Program-made: the position numbers and the translations under genes
Part shown: piece by piece, positions 1-7,990 of the stretch
Layout: every line of letters starts with the position of its first letter
Position numbering within the stretch: the first letter of the stretch is position 1
The notes under the pieces: generated by a model
What the model was told of the DNA's origin: nothing
Databases searched by the model: none
Seen by the model: only the letters and a program-made list of their open reading frames with translations
DNA from: Halobacteroides halobius DSM 5150
Lineage (GTDB): Bacteria > Bacillota > Halanaerobiia > Halobacteroidales > Halobacteroidaceae
Reading direction: 5' to 3'
Assembly (NCBI RefSeq): GCF_000328625.1
Contig: NC_019978.1
Location: 124,001-188,000 of the forward strand
Length of the DNA: 64,000 nucleotides

Positions 1-36
1 TATGAAGAACCTGTTAATCCTTGGTGGACTGATTAA
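1..36 (+). CDS. C-terminal end of an upstream gene (partial)
   Basis: Frame 1 opens at the window edge and reads YEEPVNPWWTD before a TAA stop. A downstream ribosome binding site and start follow about 60 bases later, so this fits the tail of a preceding co-directional gene, perhaps of the same sugar-metabolism cluster. Eleven residues are too few for a family call. Confidence 0.4.
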   Translation, partial: YEEPVNPWWTD

Positions 37-97
37 TTCTAAGTCTAAACTTTATACCAATAATCTAATGTTTTTTACAGAATTGGAGGTAATATTT

Positions 98-1111
98 ATG
101 AAAGAACTAAAAGTAGGATTAATTGGAACGGGTCGAATATCTGATACTCATTTAAAGCCAATTACTGCTCTAGAAAATATAGAATTAGTTGCTGTAGCTG
201 ATATAGATGAAAAATTAGTACAAGAAGCTGCTAATAATTATGATTGTGAGGCTTATCTTGATTATAAAAAGATGTTAGATGATAAAGATTTAGATGTAGT
301 CCATATTTGTACTCCTCATAATTTGCATGCTGAAATGACTATTGCTGCTGCTAAAAGAGGAATACATGTTCTAACTGAGAAGCCGATGGCTCTTAGTTTA
401 GAAGATGCTGATAATATGATTCAGACAGCTGAAAGTAATGGAGTTAAGTTAGGAGTTATTTTCCAAAATAGATTTAATAAGGCTTCCCAGGAGATAAAAA
501 AGCTAATTGATAAAGAAGAATTAGGAGAATTAAAAGGTGCACGAGTCTTTGTTAATTGGTACCGTCCTGATAGCTATTATGAAAATATTTATTGGAAAGG
601 AACTTGGGAACAAGAAGGTGGAGGAGTAGTTATTGACCAGGCTATCCATACTTTAGATCTGTTACAGTGGTTTGTAGGAGAAGTTGATTTCTTAGAAGCT
701 AATATTGCTAATAGAGCTCATGAAACATTAGAGGTAGAAGATATGGCTGAAGGATATATTAAGTTTAAAAATGGTTTAAATGCTTCTTTTCATACAACTA
801 ATTTCTATACTTACGATGCAGATGTATTCTTAGAATTGCATGGTACAAAAGGTGTTGTTACAATGGAGAAGGATAAGGTAACAGTTAAACTGGATGAAAA
901 AGAAGAGTATATTGTAGATGAAAGTGATGCCCAGGAAGAAATAGGCAAATCATACTGGGGAATTAGTCATAAACGTCAGATAAATCAGTTTTATGATGCT
1001 ATTATAAATAATAAGCCTTTAGCTGTTGATGGCCAGGAAGGTAAAAAGGTATTAAAGACTGTACTAGCAATTTATGAAGCAGGTAAGAATAATAAAAGGA
1101 TTAATTTCTAG
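98..1111 (+). CDS. Gfo/Idh/MocA family oxidoreductase
   Basis: Likely an NAD(P)-dependent sugar or cyclitol dehydrogenase of 337 residues. The N-terminal Rossmann fold is visible as KVGLIGTGRIS (residues 5-15), followed by the family's EKP motif (about 94-96) and a C-terminal half with the QAIHTLDLLQWF segment that contributes the catalytic His in this family. The ATG at 98 was chosen because GGAGGT lies 7 bases upstream and the Rossmann strand begins four residues in; the longer frame from position 2 would add 32 residues with no ribosome binding site. It sits before a LacI-type regulator and a sugar ABC ATPase, so a role in sugar or inositol breakdown is likely, but the substrate cannot be read from the sequence. 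Confidence 0.88.
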   Translation: MKELKVGLIGTGRISDTHLKPITALENIELVAVADIDEKLVQEAANNYDCEAYLDYKKMLDDKDLDVVHICTPHNLHAEMTIAAAKRGIHVLTEKPMALSLEDADNMIQTAESNGVKLGVIFQNRFNKASQEIKKLIDKEELGELKGARVFVNWYRPDSYYENIYWKGTWEQEGGGVVIDQAIHTLDLLQWFVGEVDFLEANIANRAHETLEVEDMAEGYIKFKNGLNASFHTTNFYTYDADVFLELHGTKGVVTMEKDKVTVKLDEKEEYIVDESDAQEEIGKSYWGISHKRQINQFYDAIINNKPLAVDGQEGKKVLKTVLAIYEAGKNNKRINF

Positions 1112-1170
1112 AGATACTGGTGGGAAGGTAAATCCTTCTCACAGTAATTTCAATAATTAATGAAAAAGGG

Positions 1171-1199
1171 TTGAATTTAATGAAGAATAATGTTATAAT
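1171..1199 (+). promoter_or_regulatory. SigmaA-type promoter of the lacI-type gene
   Basis: TTGAAT (1171-1176) and TATAAT (1194-1199) are separated by exactly 17 bases. Transcription would begin near 1206, leaving an untranslated leader of almost 200 bases before the ATG at 1400. Confidence 0.65.
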
Positions 1200-1240
1200 T
1201 CTTAGTAAGAAAAGTAAAATTTATAATAACTTATAACTAA

Positions 1241-1327
1241 GATAAGTCACAATAAGATAATAAGCTAATAAGATGAGACTTGTTACTCAACGGATTACTA
1301 TACCGAGGGAGTAGTAGGTCTTTTTTT
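1241..1327 (+). promoter_or_regulatory. Leader with terminator and competing upstream pairing
   Basis: AGACTTGTTACTC (1276-1288) pairs with GAGTAGTAGGTCT (1309-1321) over 13 positions counting G-U pairs, and is followed by a T run: an intrinsic terminator. The upstream GATAAGTC (1241-1248) can instead pair with GACTTGTT (1277-1284), which would break the terminator stem. As the terminator lies between a promoter and its gene, this looks like an attenuator. I do not recognise a named riboswitch class. It could also simply end transcripts from the gene upstream. Confidence 0.5.
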
Positions 1328-1342
1328 AATTTACTATTTACT

Positions 1343-1352
1343 CAAGCGCTTG
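1343..1352 (+). promoter_or_regulatory. LacI-family operator-like palindrome
   Basis: CAAGCGCTTG is a perfect 10-base palindrome with the central CG typical of LacI/PurR/CcpA-family operators. Wider dyad symmetry (TTTACTCAA at the left, TTGGGTAAA at the right) frames it. It lies 47 bases before the LacI-type gene, so autoregulation is the simplest reading. Confidence 0.6.
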
Positions 1353-1399
1353 CGTAAGTTGGGTAAATGGCCTTGGGCCAAGCTAAAAAGGAGGAAATT

Positions 1400-2392
1400 A
1401 TGAGTATTACAATGAAAGACATCGCCCAAATAGTTGGTGTTTCAGAATCAACTGTTTCTCGAGCAATTAATAATAAACCGGGAGTAGGCGAAAAAACAAG
1501 AAAAGAAATATTGAAAGTAGCTAATAAATATAATTTTAGTCCTAATCAGTTGGCCCGTAACTTAGCTAAACAAGAAAGTAAAATGATTGGCTTAATTTTA
1601 CCTGATATCTCAAGTTTGTTTTATTCAGAAGTAGCGAGAGCTATTCAAGATTTTGCTTTAAAGAAAGGATATCAAGTTGTAATTTGTAATACAGATGGAG
1701 CTAGAGAACAAGAGAATAATTATATAGAATGGTTACAGAGTAATCAAATAGCTGGTGCTATCTTTTTAGGTGATAGGTTAGTTAGTAATCAAATAATGAA
1801 ATTAGGTTTAAGTGACTATCCAGTCGTACTAGCTAATCGCCTAGTGGAAGGGGTAACATTACCTTCAGTAATCATTGATAATACTAGTGGTGCTTATAAA
1901 GCTATGGAGCATCTGCTGGATAAGAACTATCAAAATATCGCATTAATTAATGGGCCCCAAGATAATTGGCAAGCTCAAAATAGATTACGGGGTTATAAGC
2001 AAGCTCTAAAAGATTTTAATTTAGAATTTAATTCTAATCTAGTATTACATCAAGAGTGGGATAGAGAGAGTGGTTACCAAGGTTTTTTAGAGTTAGTTAA
2101 GTTAGAAGAACCTCCAGAAGCTATATTTGCAGCTAATGATTTGATAGCTGCTGGGGTAGTAGAAGCAATTAAAATGGGAGGTTATTTAGTTCCTCAAGAT
2201 ATAGCAGTAGTAGGATTTGAGGATACAGTAGTAACATCAATTATAGACCCTCCATTAACGACTGTAGCTCAACCAATGTATCAAATGGGAACTCAAGCTG
2301 TTAACAAACTCTTTACTCTAATTGAAGATGATGTTAGAGGAGAAGAGATTGAAATATTAGATTGTGAGTTAATTATTAGAGAATCTACTTAA
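1400..2392 (+). CDS. LacI-family transcriptional regulator
   Basis: A 330-residue DNA-binding regulator. The N-terminal helix-turn-helix is clear (residues 5-24, MKDIAQIVGVSESTVSRAIN), followed by the hinge with NQLARNLA and a periplasmic-binding-protein-like effector domain (about 60-330, with IGLILPDIS and the typical GFED segment). The ATG at 1400 is preceded by AAGGAGGAAA; the frame could be extended to 1367 but that would place extra residues before the HTH. The gene has its own promoter, leader terminator and palindromic operator. The neighbouring oxidoreductase and MsmX-type ATPase suggest it controls carbohydrate use; the effector sugar is unknown. Confidence 0.93.
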   Translation: MSITMKDIAQIVGVSESTVSRAINNKPGVGEKTRKEILKVANKYNFSPNQLARNLAKQESKMIGLILPDISSLFYSEVARAIQDFALKKGYQVVICNTDGAREQENNYIEWLQSNQIAGAIFLGDRLVSNQIMKLGLSDYPVVLANRLVEGVTLPSVIIDNTSGAYKAMEHLLDKNYQNIALINGPQDNWQAQNRLRGYKQALKDFNLEFNSNLVLHQEWDRESGYQGFLELVKLEEPPEAIFAANDLIAAGVVEAIKMGGYLVPQDIAVVGFEDTVVTSIIDPPLTTVAQPMYQMGTQAVNKLFTLIEDDVRGEEIEILDCELIIREST

Positions 2393-2414
2393 AAATTATT
2401 AAGGGGGAGTTAAA

Positions 2415-3539
2415 ATGGCAAAAGTTACTTTAAATGATATTACTAAAGTTTATCGGGGTGGAGATGATGGTCCTGTAGAGGCTGTATCAAAGGCTAATGT
2501 TGATATTAAGGATGAAGAATTTGTTGTATTAGTTGGCCCATCTGGATGTGGAAAGTCTACTACTTTAAGAATGGTAGCTGGACTTGAAGAAATTACTGAA
2601 GGTGAACTTTACATTGGGGAAGATATAGTAAATGATGTAGCTCCTAAAGATAGAGATATTGCAATGGTATTCCAAAATTATGCTTTATATCCACATATGA
2701 ATGTATATGATAATATGGCATTTGGTTTAAAATTACGTAAGATGGATGATGAAGTAATTGATAAACGAGTTAAAGATGCTGCTCGAATCTTAAGTATTGA
2801 ACCATTATTAGATAGAAAGCCGAAAGAATTATCTGGAGGTCAGCGTCAGCGTGTAGCTATGGGGCGAGCTATTGTACGAGAGCCTAAAGTGTTCTTAATG
2901 GATGAGCCATTATCTAACTTAGATGCTAAGTTAAGAGTACAAATGAGAGCTGAATTACAAAGACTACACGAAAGATTACAGACAACTACTGTTTATGTAA
3001 CTCATGATCAGGTAGAGGCAATGACTTTAGCAGATAGAATTGTTGTGCTTAAAGATGGTATCATTCAGCAGGTTGATGATCCAATAACTCTTTATAATGA
3101 TCCGAATAATATGTTTGTAGCAGGATTTATTGGTAGTCCAGCTATGAATTTCTTAGATGCTAAGATTATAGAAAAGGGTGATAGTTTAGCAATTACAGGA
3201 GAAGGTTTTGAGGTGACTATTCCTGCAGATATGTCTCAAGCAATGAAGACTTTACAGACTTATGTCGGTAAAGAAATCGTCTTTGGTATTCGACCTGAAG
3301 ATATTATGGATGTTGATTTAATGGAAGAAGAACCAGAAGGAGATGTAGTTAAGTCAGAAGTAGAAGTAGTTGAGCCAATGGGATCTGAAATTAATGCTCA
3401 CGTTAATGTTGGCGGACAAACAATTATAGCAATTGTAGATTCTGAGAGTGACATTGAAGTTGGAGATACTAAAGAATTATCTTTTGATCTTAGTAAGATG
3501 CATATCTTTGATTCTGAAACTGAAGAAGCAATTATTTAA
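2415..3539 (+). CDS. Carbohydrate ABC transporter ATPase (MsmX/UgpC/MalK type)
   Basis: A 374-residue ATP-binding subunit of CUT1-type sugar importers. Walker A is GPSGCGKST (41-49), the Q-loop lies in FQNYALYPHM, the signature is LSGGQRQR, Walker B is FLMDEPLSNLD and the switch His is in VTHDQVEA. The last ~130 residues form the TOBE/OB regulatory domain characteristic of MalK and MsmX. No permease or binding protein gene adjoins it. In firmicutes such orphan ATPases commonly energise several importers, so a shared multitask role is plausible but inferred. RBS AAGGGGGAG precedes the ATG. A strong hairpin follows the stop. Confidence 0.93.
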   Translation: MAKVTLNDITKVYRGGDDGPVEAVSKANVDIKDEEFVVLVGPSGCGKSTTLRMVAGLEEITEGELYIGEDIVNDVAPKDRDIAMVFQNYALYPHMNVYDNMAFGLKLRKMDDEVIDKRVKDAARILSIEPLLDRKPKELSGGQRQRVAMGRAIVREPKVFLMDEPLSNLDAKLRVQMRAELQRLHERLQTTTVYVTHDQVEAMTLADRIVVLKDGIIQQVDDPITLYNDPNNMFVAGFIGSPAMNFLDAKIIEKGDSLAITGEGFEVTIPADMSQAMKTLQTYVGKEIVFGIRPEDIMDVDLMEEEPEGDVVKSEVEVVEPMGSEINAHVNVGGQTIIAIVDSESDIEVGDTKELSFDLSKMHIFDSETEEAII

Positions 3540-3563
3540 TTTAAGCTTAAAATCTAACTATCT

Positions 3564-3596
3564 AAAGGGAGATCATGATCATGGTCTCCTTTTTTA
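3564..3596 (+). terminator. Intrinsic terminator after the ABC ATPase
   Basis: GGAGATCATG (3568-3577) pairs with CATGGTCTCC (3580-3589), one G-U pair, followed by TTTTTTATTTTTT. It separates the sugar cluster from yabP. Confidence 0.8.
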
Positions 3597-3695
3597 TTTT
3601 TTGTTACTTTCACAGTAATTACTATGAATAGAATTTATTTTAGTAGCATAAAAATTAGTAACTTGATTTAAACAATTAAGCTAGGAGGAGTTAGT

Positions 3696-3953
3696 ATGTC
3701 TAAAGATCAAGAACTAAGTCTATTTAATCGTGAAAAGTTAGAGCTAAATGGAGTGACTGATGTTCAAAGTTATGATGAGCATGAAATTAATCTTGAGACT
3801 AATTTAGGTAGTTTATTAATTATGGGCCAAGAATTACATATTCAGCATTTAGATTTAGAAAATTTAAAGTTAATTGTTGAGGGTCATATTATAGAGCTTA
3901 GGTATGACCAAGGTTCAAAAACTAAAAATTTATTTCAAAAATTATTCAAGTAA
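3696..3953 (+). CDS. yabP: Spore cortex protein YabP
   Basis: An 85-residue protein of the YabP/YqfC family, made in the mother cell and needed with YabQ for proper cortex formation in Bacillus. The sequence shows the short beta-rich YabP pattern (LELNGVTDVQSYDEHEINLET, then LLIMGQELHIQHLDLENLKLIVEG). The next gene is yabQ 17 bases downstream, then divIC, matching the order in B. subtilis. RBS is TAGGAGGAG. No clear SigmaE promoter was recognised upstream. Confidence 0.88.
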   Translation: MSKDQELSLFNREKLELNGVTDVQSYDEHEINLETNLGSLLIMGQELHIQHLDLENLKLIVEGHIIELRYDQGSKTKNLFQKLFK

Positions 3954-3970
3954 ATTTAGGAGGAACTGAA

Positions 3971-4387
3971 ATGGTCTCTTTGCGGTTGCAATTTTTTACT
4001 TTTTTAAATATGATATTAGTAGGTATGGTAATTGGAATAGGATTTGATTTTTATCGGGTCTTAAGATCTAAAGTCAATCCACTTCAGATTTTTACTATTT
4101 TATTTGATATAGTTTTTTCTTTGTTATCAGCAATTATAATATTTATAACATTATTTTATAGCAATGGTGGAGCGGCTAGAGGTTATGTTTTTATAGGTGT
4201 CTTTACAGGAGTGATAATTTATTATCTTACTATTAGTAACTTTATGATTAAGGTGCTTACTAAATTAGCAAATATTATTTATTGGATTTATACTAAAGCT
4301 AAGAAGATAATTATCTGGATTTATAATAAAAGCAAGTTAATTATGATTAAAATAAGAAGGTGGATTAAGCAATGGGGTGAAAAATAA
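3971..4387 (+). CDS. yabQ: Spore cortex membrane protein YabQ
   Basis: A 138-residue membrane protein. Three hydrophobic spans are visible near residues 10-25, 40-60 and 70-90, followed by a Lys/Trp/Ile-rich amphipathic tail. Family role: localises to the forespore outer membrane and is needed for cortex synthesis. It lies directly after yabP, with AGGAGG before its ATG, and ends 3 bases before the divIC-like gene. Confidence 0.82.
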   Translation: MVSLRLQFFTFLNMILVGMVIGIGFDFYRVLRSKVNPLQIFTILFDIVFSLLSAIIIFITLFYSNGGAARGYVFIGVFTGVIIYYLTISNFMIKVLTKLANIIYWIYTKAKKIIIWIYNKSKLIMIKIRRWIKQWGEK

Positions 4388-4390
4388 CAG

Positions 4391-4708
4391 ATGGGAATTA
4401 GGCAACCACAGAAAGAAGAAACCAGATCTAAATTTAAAAAGATAATCAAATTATTGGGAATAATTATTGGTTTAGTAGTACCTATATTGATTTTAATTAA
4501 TTTTTATCAAGGTCATCGAGAACTGCAAAGAATGAACCATAAGATAGCTAAGTTAAAGGAAGAGATTAACGATCTAAAGCAAGAAAAGAAGGAGTTAAGA
4601 AGCAGAATAGACCAAGTTAATTCCAAAAAAATTATTGAGCAAATAGCTCGAGAAAAATTAGGTTTAGTTAAAGAAGGAGAAATATTATATATTCCTGTAG
4701 AAAAATAG
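4391..4708 (+). CDS. divIC: Septum formation initiator DivIC/FtsB family
   Basis: A 105-residue bitopic cell-division protein. A basic cytoplasmic start is followed by one membrane span (about residues 23-42, IIKLLGIIIGLVVPILILI) and a heptad-rich coiled coil (50-80, HKIAKLKEEINDLKQEKKEL), then a short extracellular domain ending EKLGLVKEGEILYIPVEK, typical of the family. DivIC works with DivIB and FtsL at the septum. The position after yabPQ supports the name. Confidence 0.85.
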   Translation: MGIRQPQKEETRSKFKKIIKLLGIIIGLVVPILILINFYQGHRELQRMNHKIAKLKEEINDLKQEKKELRSRIDQVNSKKIIEQIAREKLGLVKEGEILYIPVEK

Positions 4709-4718
4709 GAGGCTGAAG

Positions 4719-6872
4719 ATGAATTTTAATATAGTAAAGCAACTAGCTACTGATCTTAATTTAGCAATTGGACAAGTTAAGAAAACAATTAAGTTACTAG
4801 ATGAAGGGAATACTATACCATTTATAGCTCGTTATCGTAAAGAAGCAACGGGCCGATTGACTGAGGATAAGTTACGTGAATTAGAGGAAAGGCTAGATTA
4901 CTTAAGAAGGTTACAAGCTAAAAAGAAGAAGGTAATTACAGCAATCACAGAACAAGGGAAGTTAACGGTTCAGCTAAAAGAAGAGATCAATGCTGCGACT
5001 AGTCTACAAGATGTAAAAGACTTGTATCGTCCTTATAAACAAAGGCAAAAGACTAGAGCTGCCAAAGCTAAAGAGAAGGGATTAGAGCCTTTAGCTGATT
5101 TGTTTTTAGCTCAAGATATAACCACAGGTTCCGTTGTAGAAAGGTGTCAAGAGTTTATAGATCCTAAACAGGAGTTAGAGGATATAGCTAGTATATTACA
5201 AGGGGTTAAAGATATTATTGCTCAGCATGTAGCTGATCAACCTAAAAGTAGAAAATTGGCCCGAGAGATTACTTTTGATAAGGGGAAATTAGTTGTTAAG
5301 GGTAAAGTTGATGAAATAACAGAGTATCAAACTTATTATGAGTTTGAAGAAGAAATAGGGAAGTTAGCGCCTTATCAAATCTTAGCAATTAATCGTGGGG
5401 AGCATGAAGATATTCTTAAGGTTAAGGTAGTTACTTTAAAAGAGCAGATTATAAATAACTTAAAAGCTGAATTTATTACTGATAAATCTATTTTTAAGGA
5501 AGTATTAGAAGAAGCAATAGATGATGCTTATCATCGCTTATTAGCTCCGGCTATTGCTAGAGAGGTAAGAAGTTATTTAAAAGAGGAAGCAGAAGAACAT
5601 GCAATTGATGTATTTGCTAAAAATTTAAGAAATTTATTAATGCAGCCTCCATTAATTGATAAAAAGGTTTTAGCAATTGACCCCGCCTTTAGAACCGGGT
5701 GTAAGATAGCAGTTTTAGATAAAGCAGGACAATTGTTAAAGACTACTAATATTTATCCTCATGAGCCACAAAATAAATGGCAAGTTGCTAAAGAAAAGTT
5801 AATTGATTTAATAACTGCTTATAATCTGGATGTAGTAGCTATTGGGAATGGGACTGCTTGTCGAGAAACAGAAACTTTAGTTTCAGAAGTGATTGCAGAG
5901 TCACTTCCGAAATTAAGATATGTGATAGTTAATGAAGATGGGGCTTCTGTTTATTCAGCATCCCCTTTAGCCAGGGAGGAATTTCCTAAGTTAGATGTAT
6001 CACTAAGGGGAGCCATTTCCATTGGCAGAAGATTACAGGATCCTTTAGCTGAATTAGTCAAGATTAATCCTAAGCACTTAGGAGTAGGCTTATACCAGCA
6101 TGATTTGAATCAGAGTAATTTAGAAGAGGCCTTAGAGAAGGTAGTAGAATCAGTTGTAAATTATGTAGGTGTTGATTTAAATACAGCTTCTAGTGCTTTA
6201 CTAGAGCATATAGCGGGCATTACTTCTGCAGTAGCAGATAAAATTGTTTCATACAGGCATGATAAAGGGGAGTTTACTACACGTCAAGAATTAAAGAATG
6301 TTTATGGAATTGGCCCTAATAGATTTACTCAAGCTGCTGGTTTCTTGAGAATTAAAGCTGGAGATAATCCGTTAGATCAAACTGCAATTCATCCAGAGTC
6401 TTATCAAGTAGCACAAAAGTTATTAGCTAAAATAGGCTTTAATGCTAGCGATTTGTTTAATCAGGAGCAAAGATTAGAATTGCGGGAAAAGATAAAGCAG
6501 GTTGATTTAAATGATTTTGTTTCACAATTAGAGGTTGGTTTAGCAACTTTACAGGATATTAAAGAAGCTTTATTAAAACCTGGTCGTGACCCTAGAGAAG
6601 AAGTTTCACAGTCTATTTTTAAACGAAGTATTTTAAAGTTAGAAGATTTGGAAATAGGAATGATTTTAACAGGTAAGGTTAGTAATGTAGTCGATTTTGG
6701 AGCATTTGTTGATATTGGTGTTAAGGAAGATGGTTTAGTACATATTTCAGAGCTAAGCTCTGATTTTGTAAAAGACCCGTTAGAAGTAGTAGCAGTTGGT
6801 CAGACTGTTAAAGTTAAGGTATTGGAGATAAACCAGGTTAAAGGACAAATATCTTTAACAATGGTTCTGTAA
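4719..6872 (+). CDS. tex: Tex-type RNA-binding transcription accessory protein
   Basis: A 717-residue Tex/YdcI protein. It has the Tex N-terminal region (GNTIPFIARYRKEATGRL, residues 30-47), a YqgF/RuvX-like nuclease fold (around LAIDPAFRTGCKIAVLD), helix-hairpin-helix repeats (NVYGIGPNRF, about 528) and a C-terminal S1 RNA-binding domain (about 643-715, GMILTGKVSNVVDFGAFVDI). Bacterial Tex binds single-stranded nucleic acid and affects transcription; its exact role here is unknown. It starts 10 bases after divIC and is probably cotranscribed with it. Confidence 0.93.
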   Translation: MNFNIVKQLATDLNLAIGQVKKTIKLLDEGNTIPFIARYRKEATGRLTEDKLRELEERLDYLRRLQAKKKKVITAITEQGKLTVQLKEEINAATSLQDVKDLYRPYKQRQKTRAAKAKEKGLEPLADLFLAQDITTGSVVERCQEFIDPKQELEDIASILQGVKDIIAQHVADQPKSRKLAREITFDKGKLVVKGKVDEITEYQTYYEFEEEIGKLAPYQILAINRGEHEDILKVKVVTLKEQIINNLKAEFITDKSIFKEVLEEAIDDAYHRLLAPAIAREVRSYLKEEAEEHAIDVFAKNLRNLLMQPPLIDKKVLAIDPAFRTGCKIAVLDKAGQLLKTTNIYPHEPQNKWQVAKEKLIDLITAYNLDVVAIGNGTACRETETLVSEVIAESLPKLRYVIVNEDGASVYSASPLAREEFPKLDVSLRGAISIGRRLQDPLAELVKINPKHLGVGLYQHDLNQSNLEEALEKVVESVVNYVGVDLNTASSALLEHIAGITSAVADKIVSYRHDKGEFTTRQELKNVYGIGPNRFTQAAGFLRIKAGDNPLDQTAIHPESYQVAQKLLAKIGFNASDLFNQEQRLELREKIKQVDLNDFVSQLEVGLATLQDIKEALLKPGRDPREEVSQSIFKRSILKLEDLEIGMILTGKVSNVVDFGAFVDIGVKEDGLVHISELSSDFVKDPLEVVAVGQTVKVKVLEINQVKGQISLTMVL

Positions 6873-6877
6873 TTAGG

Positions 6878-6906
6878 TTGACACCCTATAAGGAATATAG
6901 TATAAT
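6878..6906 (+). promoter_or_regulatory. Consensus SigmaA promoter before the S1 protein
   Basis: TTGACA (6878-6883), 17 bases, TATAAT (6901-6906): a perfect match to the consensus, starting 6 bases after the tex stop. Confidence 0.85.
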
Positions 6907-6955
6907 GTAACAAATTGCATTGTAATTTACAAATATGAGGAGGAATTTTTTAGGT

Positions 6956-7330
6956 ATGTCAATTGAGGTTGGGAACGTCATACAAGGAAAAGTAACTGGT
7001 ATTACAAATTTTGGAGCATTTGTTGATTTAGGAAATGGAGAAACTGGTTTAGTTCATATCTCAGAGGTTGCTGATACTTATGTTAAAGATATTAGTAATT
7101 TTTTAGAAGATGGAGAGCGAGTACAAGTAAAAGTAATTTCTATTGATGGAGATGGAAAAATCGGTTTATCTATCAGACAGCTAAGTGATGATAAAAAGAA
7201 GGAGAAGTTTAAAGAGACTACTCCTAAAAAGTCTCTTGATGATTTAATTGATGATTTTATGCAAGAAAGCAGTCAACGACAACAAGATCTAAGAAGTAAT
7301 TTAGAAAATAAAAGTGGTGGTCGTTCTTAA
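6956..7330 (+). CDS. yabR: S1-domain RNA-binding protein (YabR-like)
   Basis: A 124-residue general stress/RNA-binding protein of the YabR/polynucleotide phosphorylase-C-terminus type. One S1 domain occupies residues 1-72 (GNVIQGKVTGITNFGAFVDL), followed by a charged tail. The ATG at 6956 gives the canonical YabR start MSIEVG; the in-frame ATG at 6935 overlaps the ribosome binding site GAGGAGG and would add seven atypical residues. The S1 domain resembles the one ending the Tex gene just upstream, so the two may share RNA targets. Confidence 0.87.
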   Translation: MSIEVGNVIQGKVTGITNFGAFVDLGNGETGLVHISEVADTYVKDISNFLEDGERVQVKVISIDGDGKIGLSIRQLSDDKKKEKFKETTPKKSLDDLIDDFMQESSQRQQDLRSNLENKSGGRS

Positions 7331-7352
7331 AATATAATCTTTTGTTTAGTTT

Positions 7353-7376
7353 AAGCACCCTTAATTAAGGGTGCTT
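7353..7376 (+). terminator. Hairpin after the S1-domain gene
   Basis: AAGCACCCTTAA and TTAAGGGTGCTT form a perfect 24-base palindrome, followed by a modest T-rich run (GTTTATATTT). Confidence 0.65.
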
Positions 7377-7428
7377 GTTTATATTTGAGTGAAGATAAAC
7401 ATACTATATATAAGCTAGGAGGGAAAGA

Positions 7429-7989
7429 ATGAGTTATAATGAAAAAGATATAAGTGTATTAAAAAAACAATTAGGCCGCGAACCGCGAAATGTAGTCACA
7501 GTTAGTAAAAGGTGTTCACATAATTATCCTCAAGTAGTAGTTACTGCTCCTATTTTAGATAAAGGCTCTAATATAGGGATTTTTCCAACAACTTTTTGGT
7601 TAACTTGTCCTGAATTAAATTATCAAATTAGCAAATTAGAAGAAGAGGGATGGATTAAAAAAATTCAGGATAAAATTAATGCTAATCAGCAATTAGCTAC
7701 TGCATTAGGAGCAGCTCATCAAGATTATGCTCGTTATCGTTTGAATTTAATTTCAGAGCAAAAGTTAGATGATTTAGAAAAAAATTATACTGGGCAGTAT
7801 CTAGTTTTAAAAGAATCAGGAGTTGGTGGGATTTTAGAGTTTGATGGAATTAAGTGTTTACATACCCACTATGCTCATTATTTAGCCACTGATAATAATC
7901 CTGTAGGAAGGTTAGTAGATAAATTATTAAAGAATAAATTTGATTCATTAAAAGAGAAAGATTGTACTACTAAATGTGAGGAGGGCTAA
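7429..7989 (+). CDS. DUF501 family protein
   Basis: A 186-residue protein of unknown function that matches the DUF501 pattern: LGREPRN near the start, the conserved VTAPIL and FPTTFWLTCP segments, and CLHTHYAHYLA near residue 144. In firmicutes these proteins typically sit next to a Ppx/GppA phosphatase, as here, where the next gene starts 1 base after its stop. The conserved Cys and His residues suggest metal or nucleotide chemistry, but nothing in the sequence establishes it. Confidence 0.82.
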   Translation: MSYNEKDISVLKKQLGREPRNVVTVSKRCSHNYPQVVVTAPILDKGSNIGIFPTTFWLTCPELNYQISKLEEEGWIKKIQDKINANQQLATALGAAHQDYARYRLNLISEQKLDDLEKNYTGQYLVLKESGVGGILEFDGIKCLHTHYAHYLATDNNPVGRLVDKLLKNKFDSLKEKDCTTKCEEG

Positions 7990-7990
7990 A

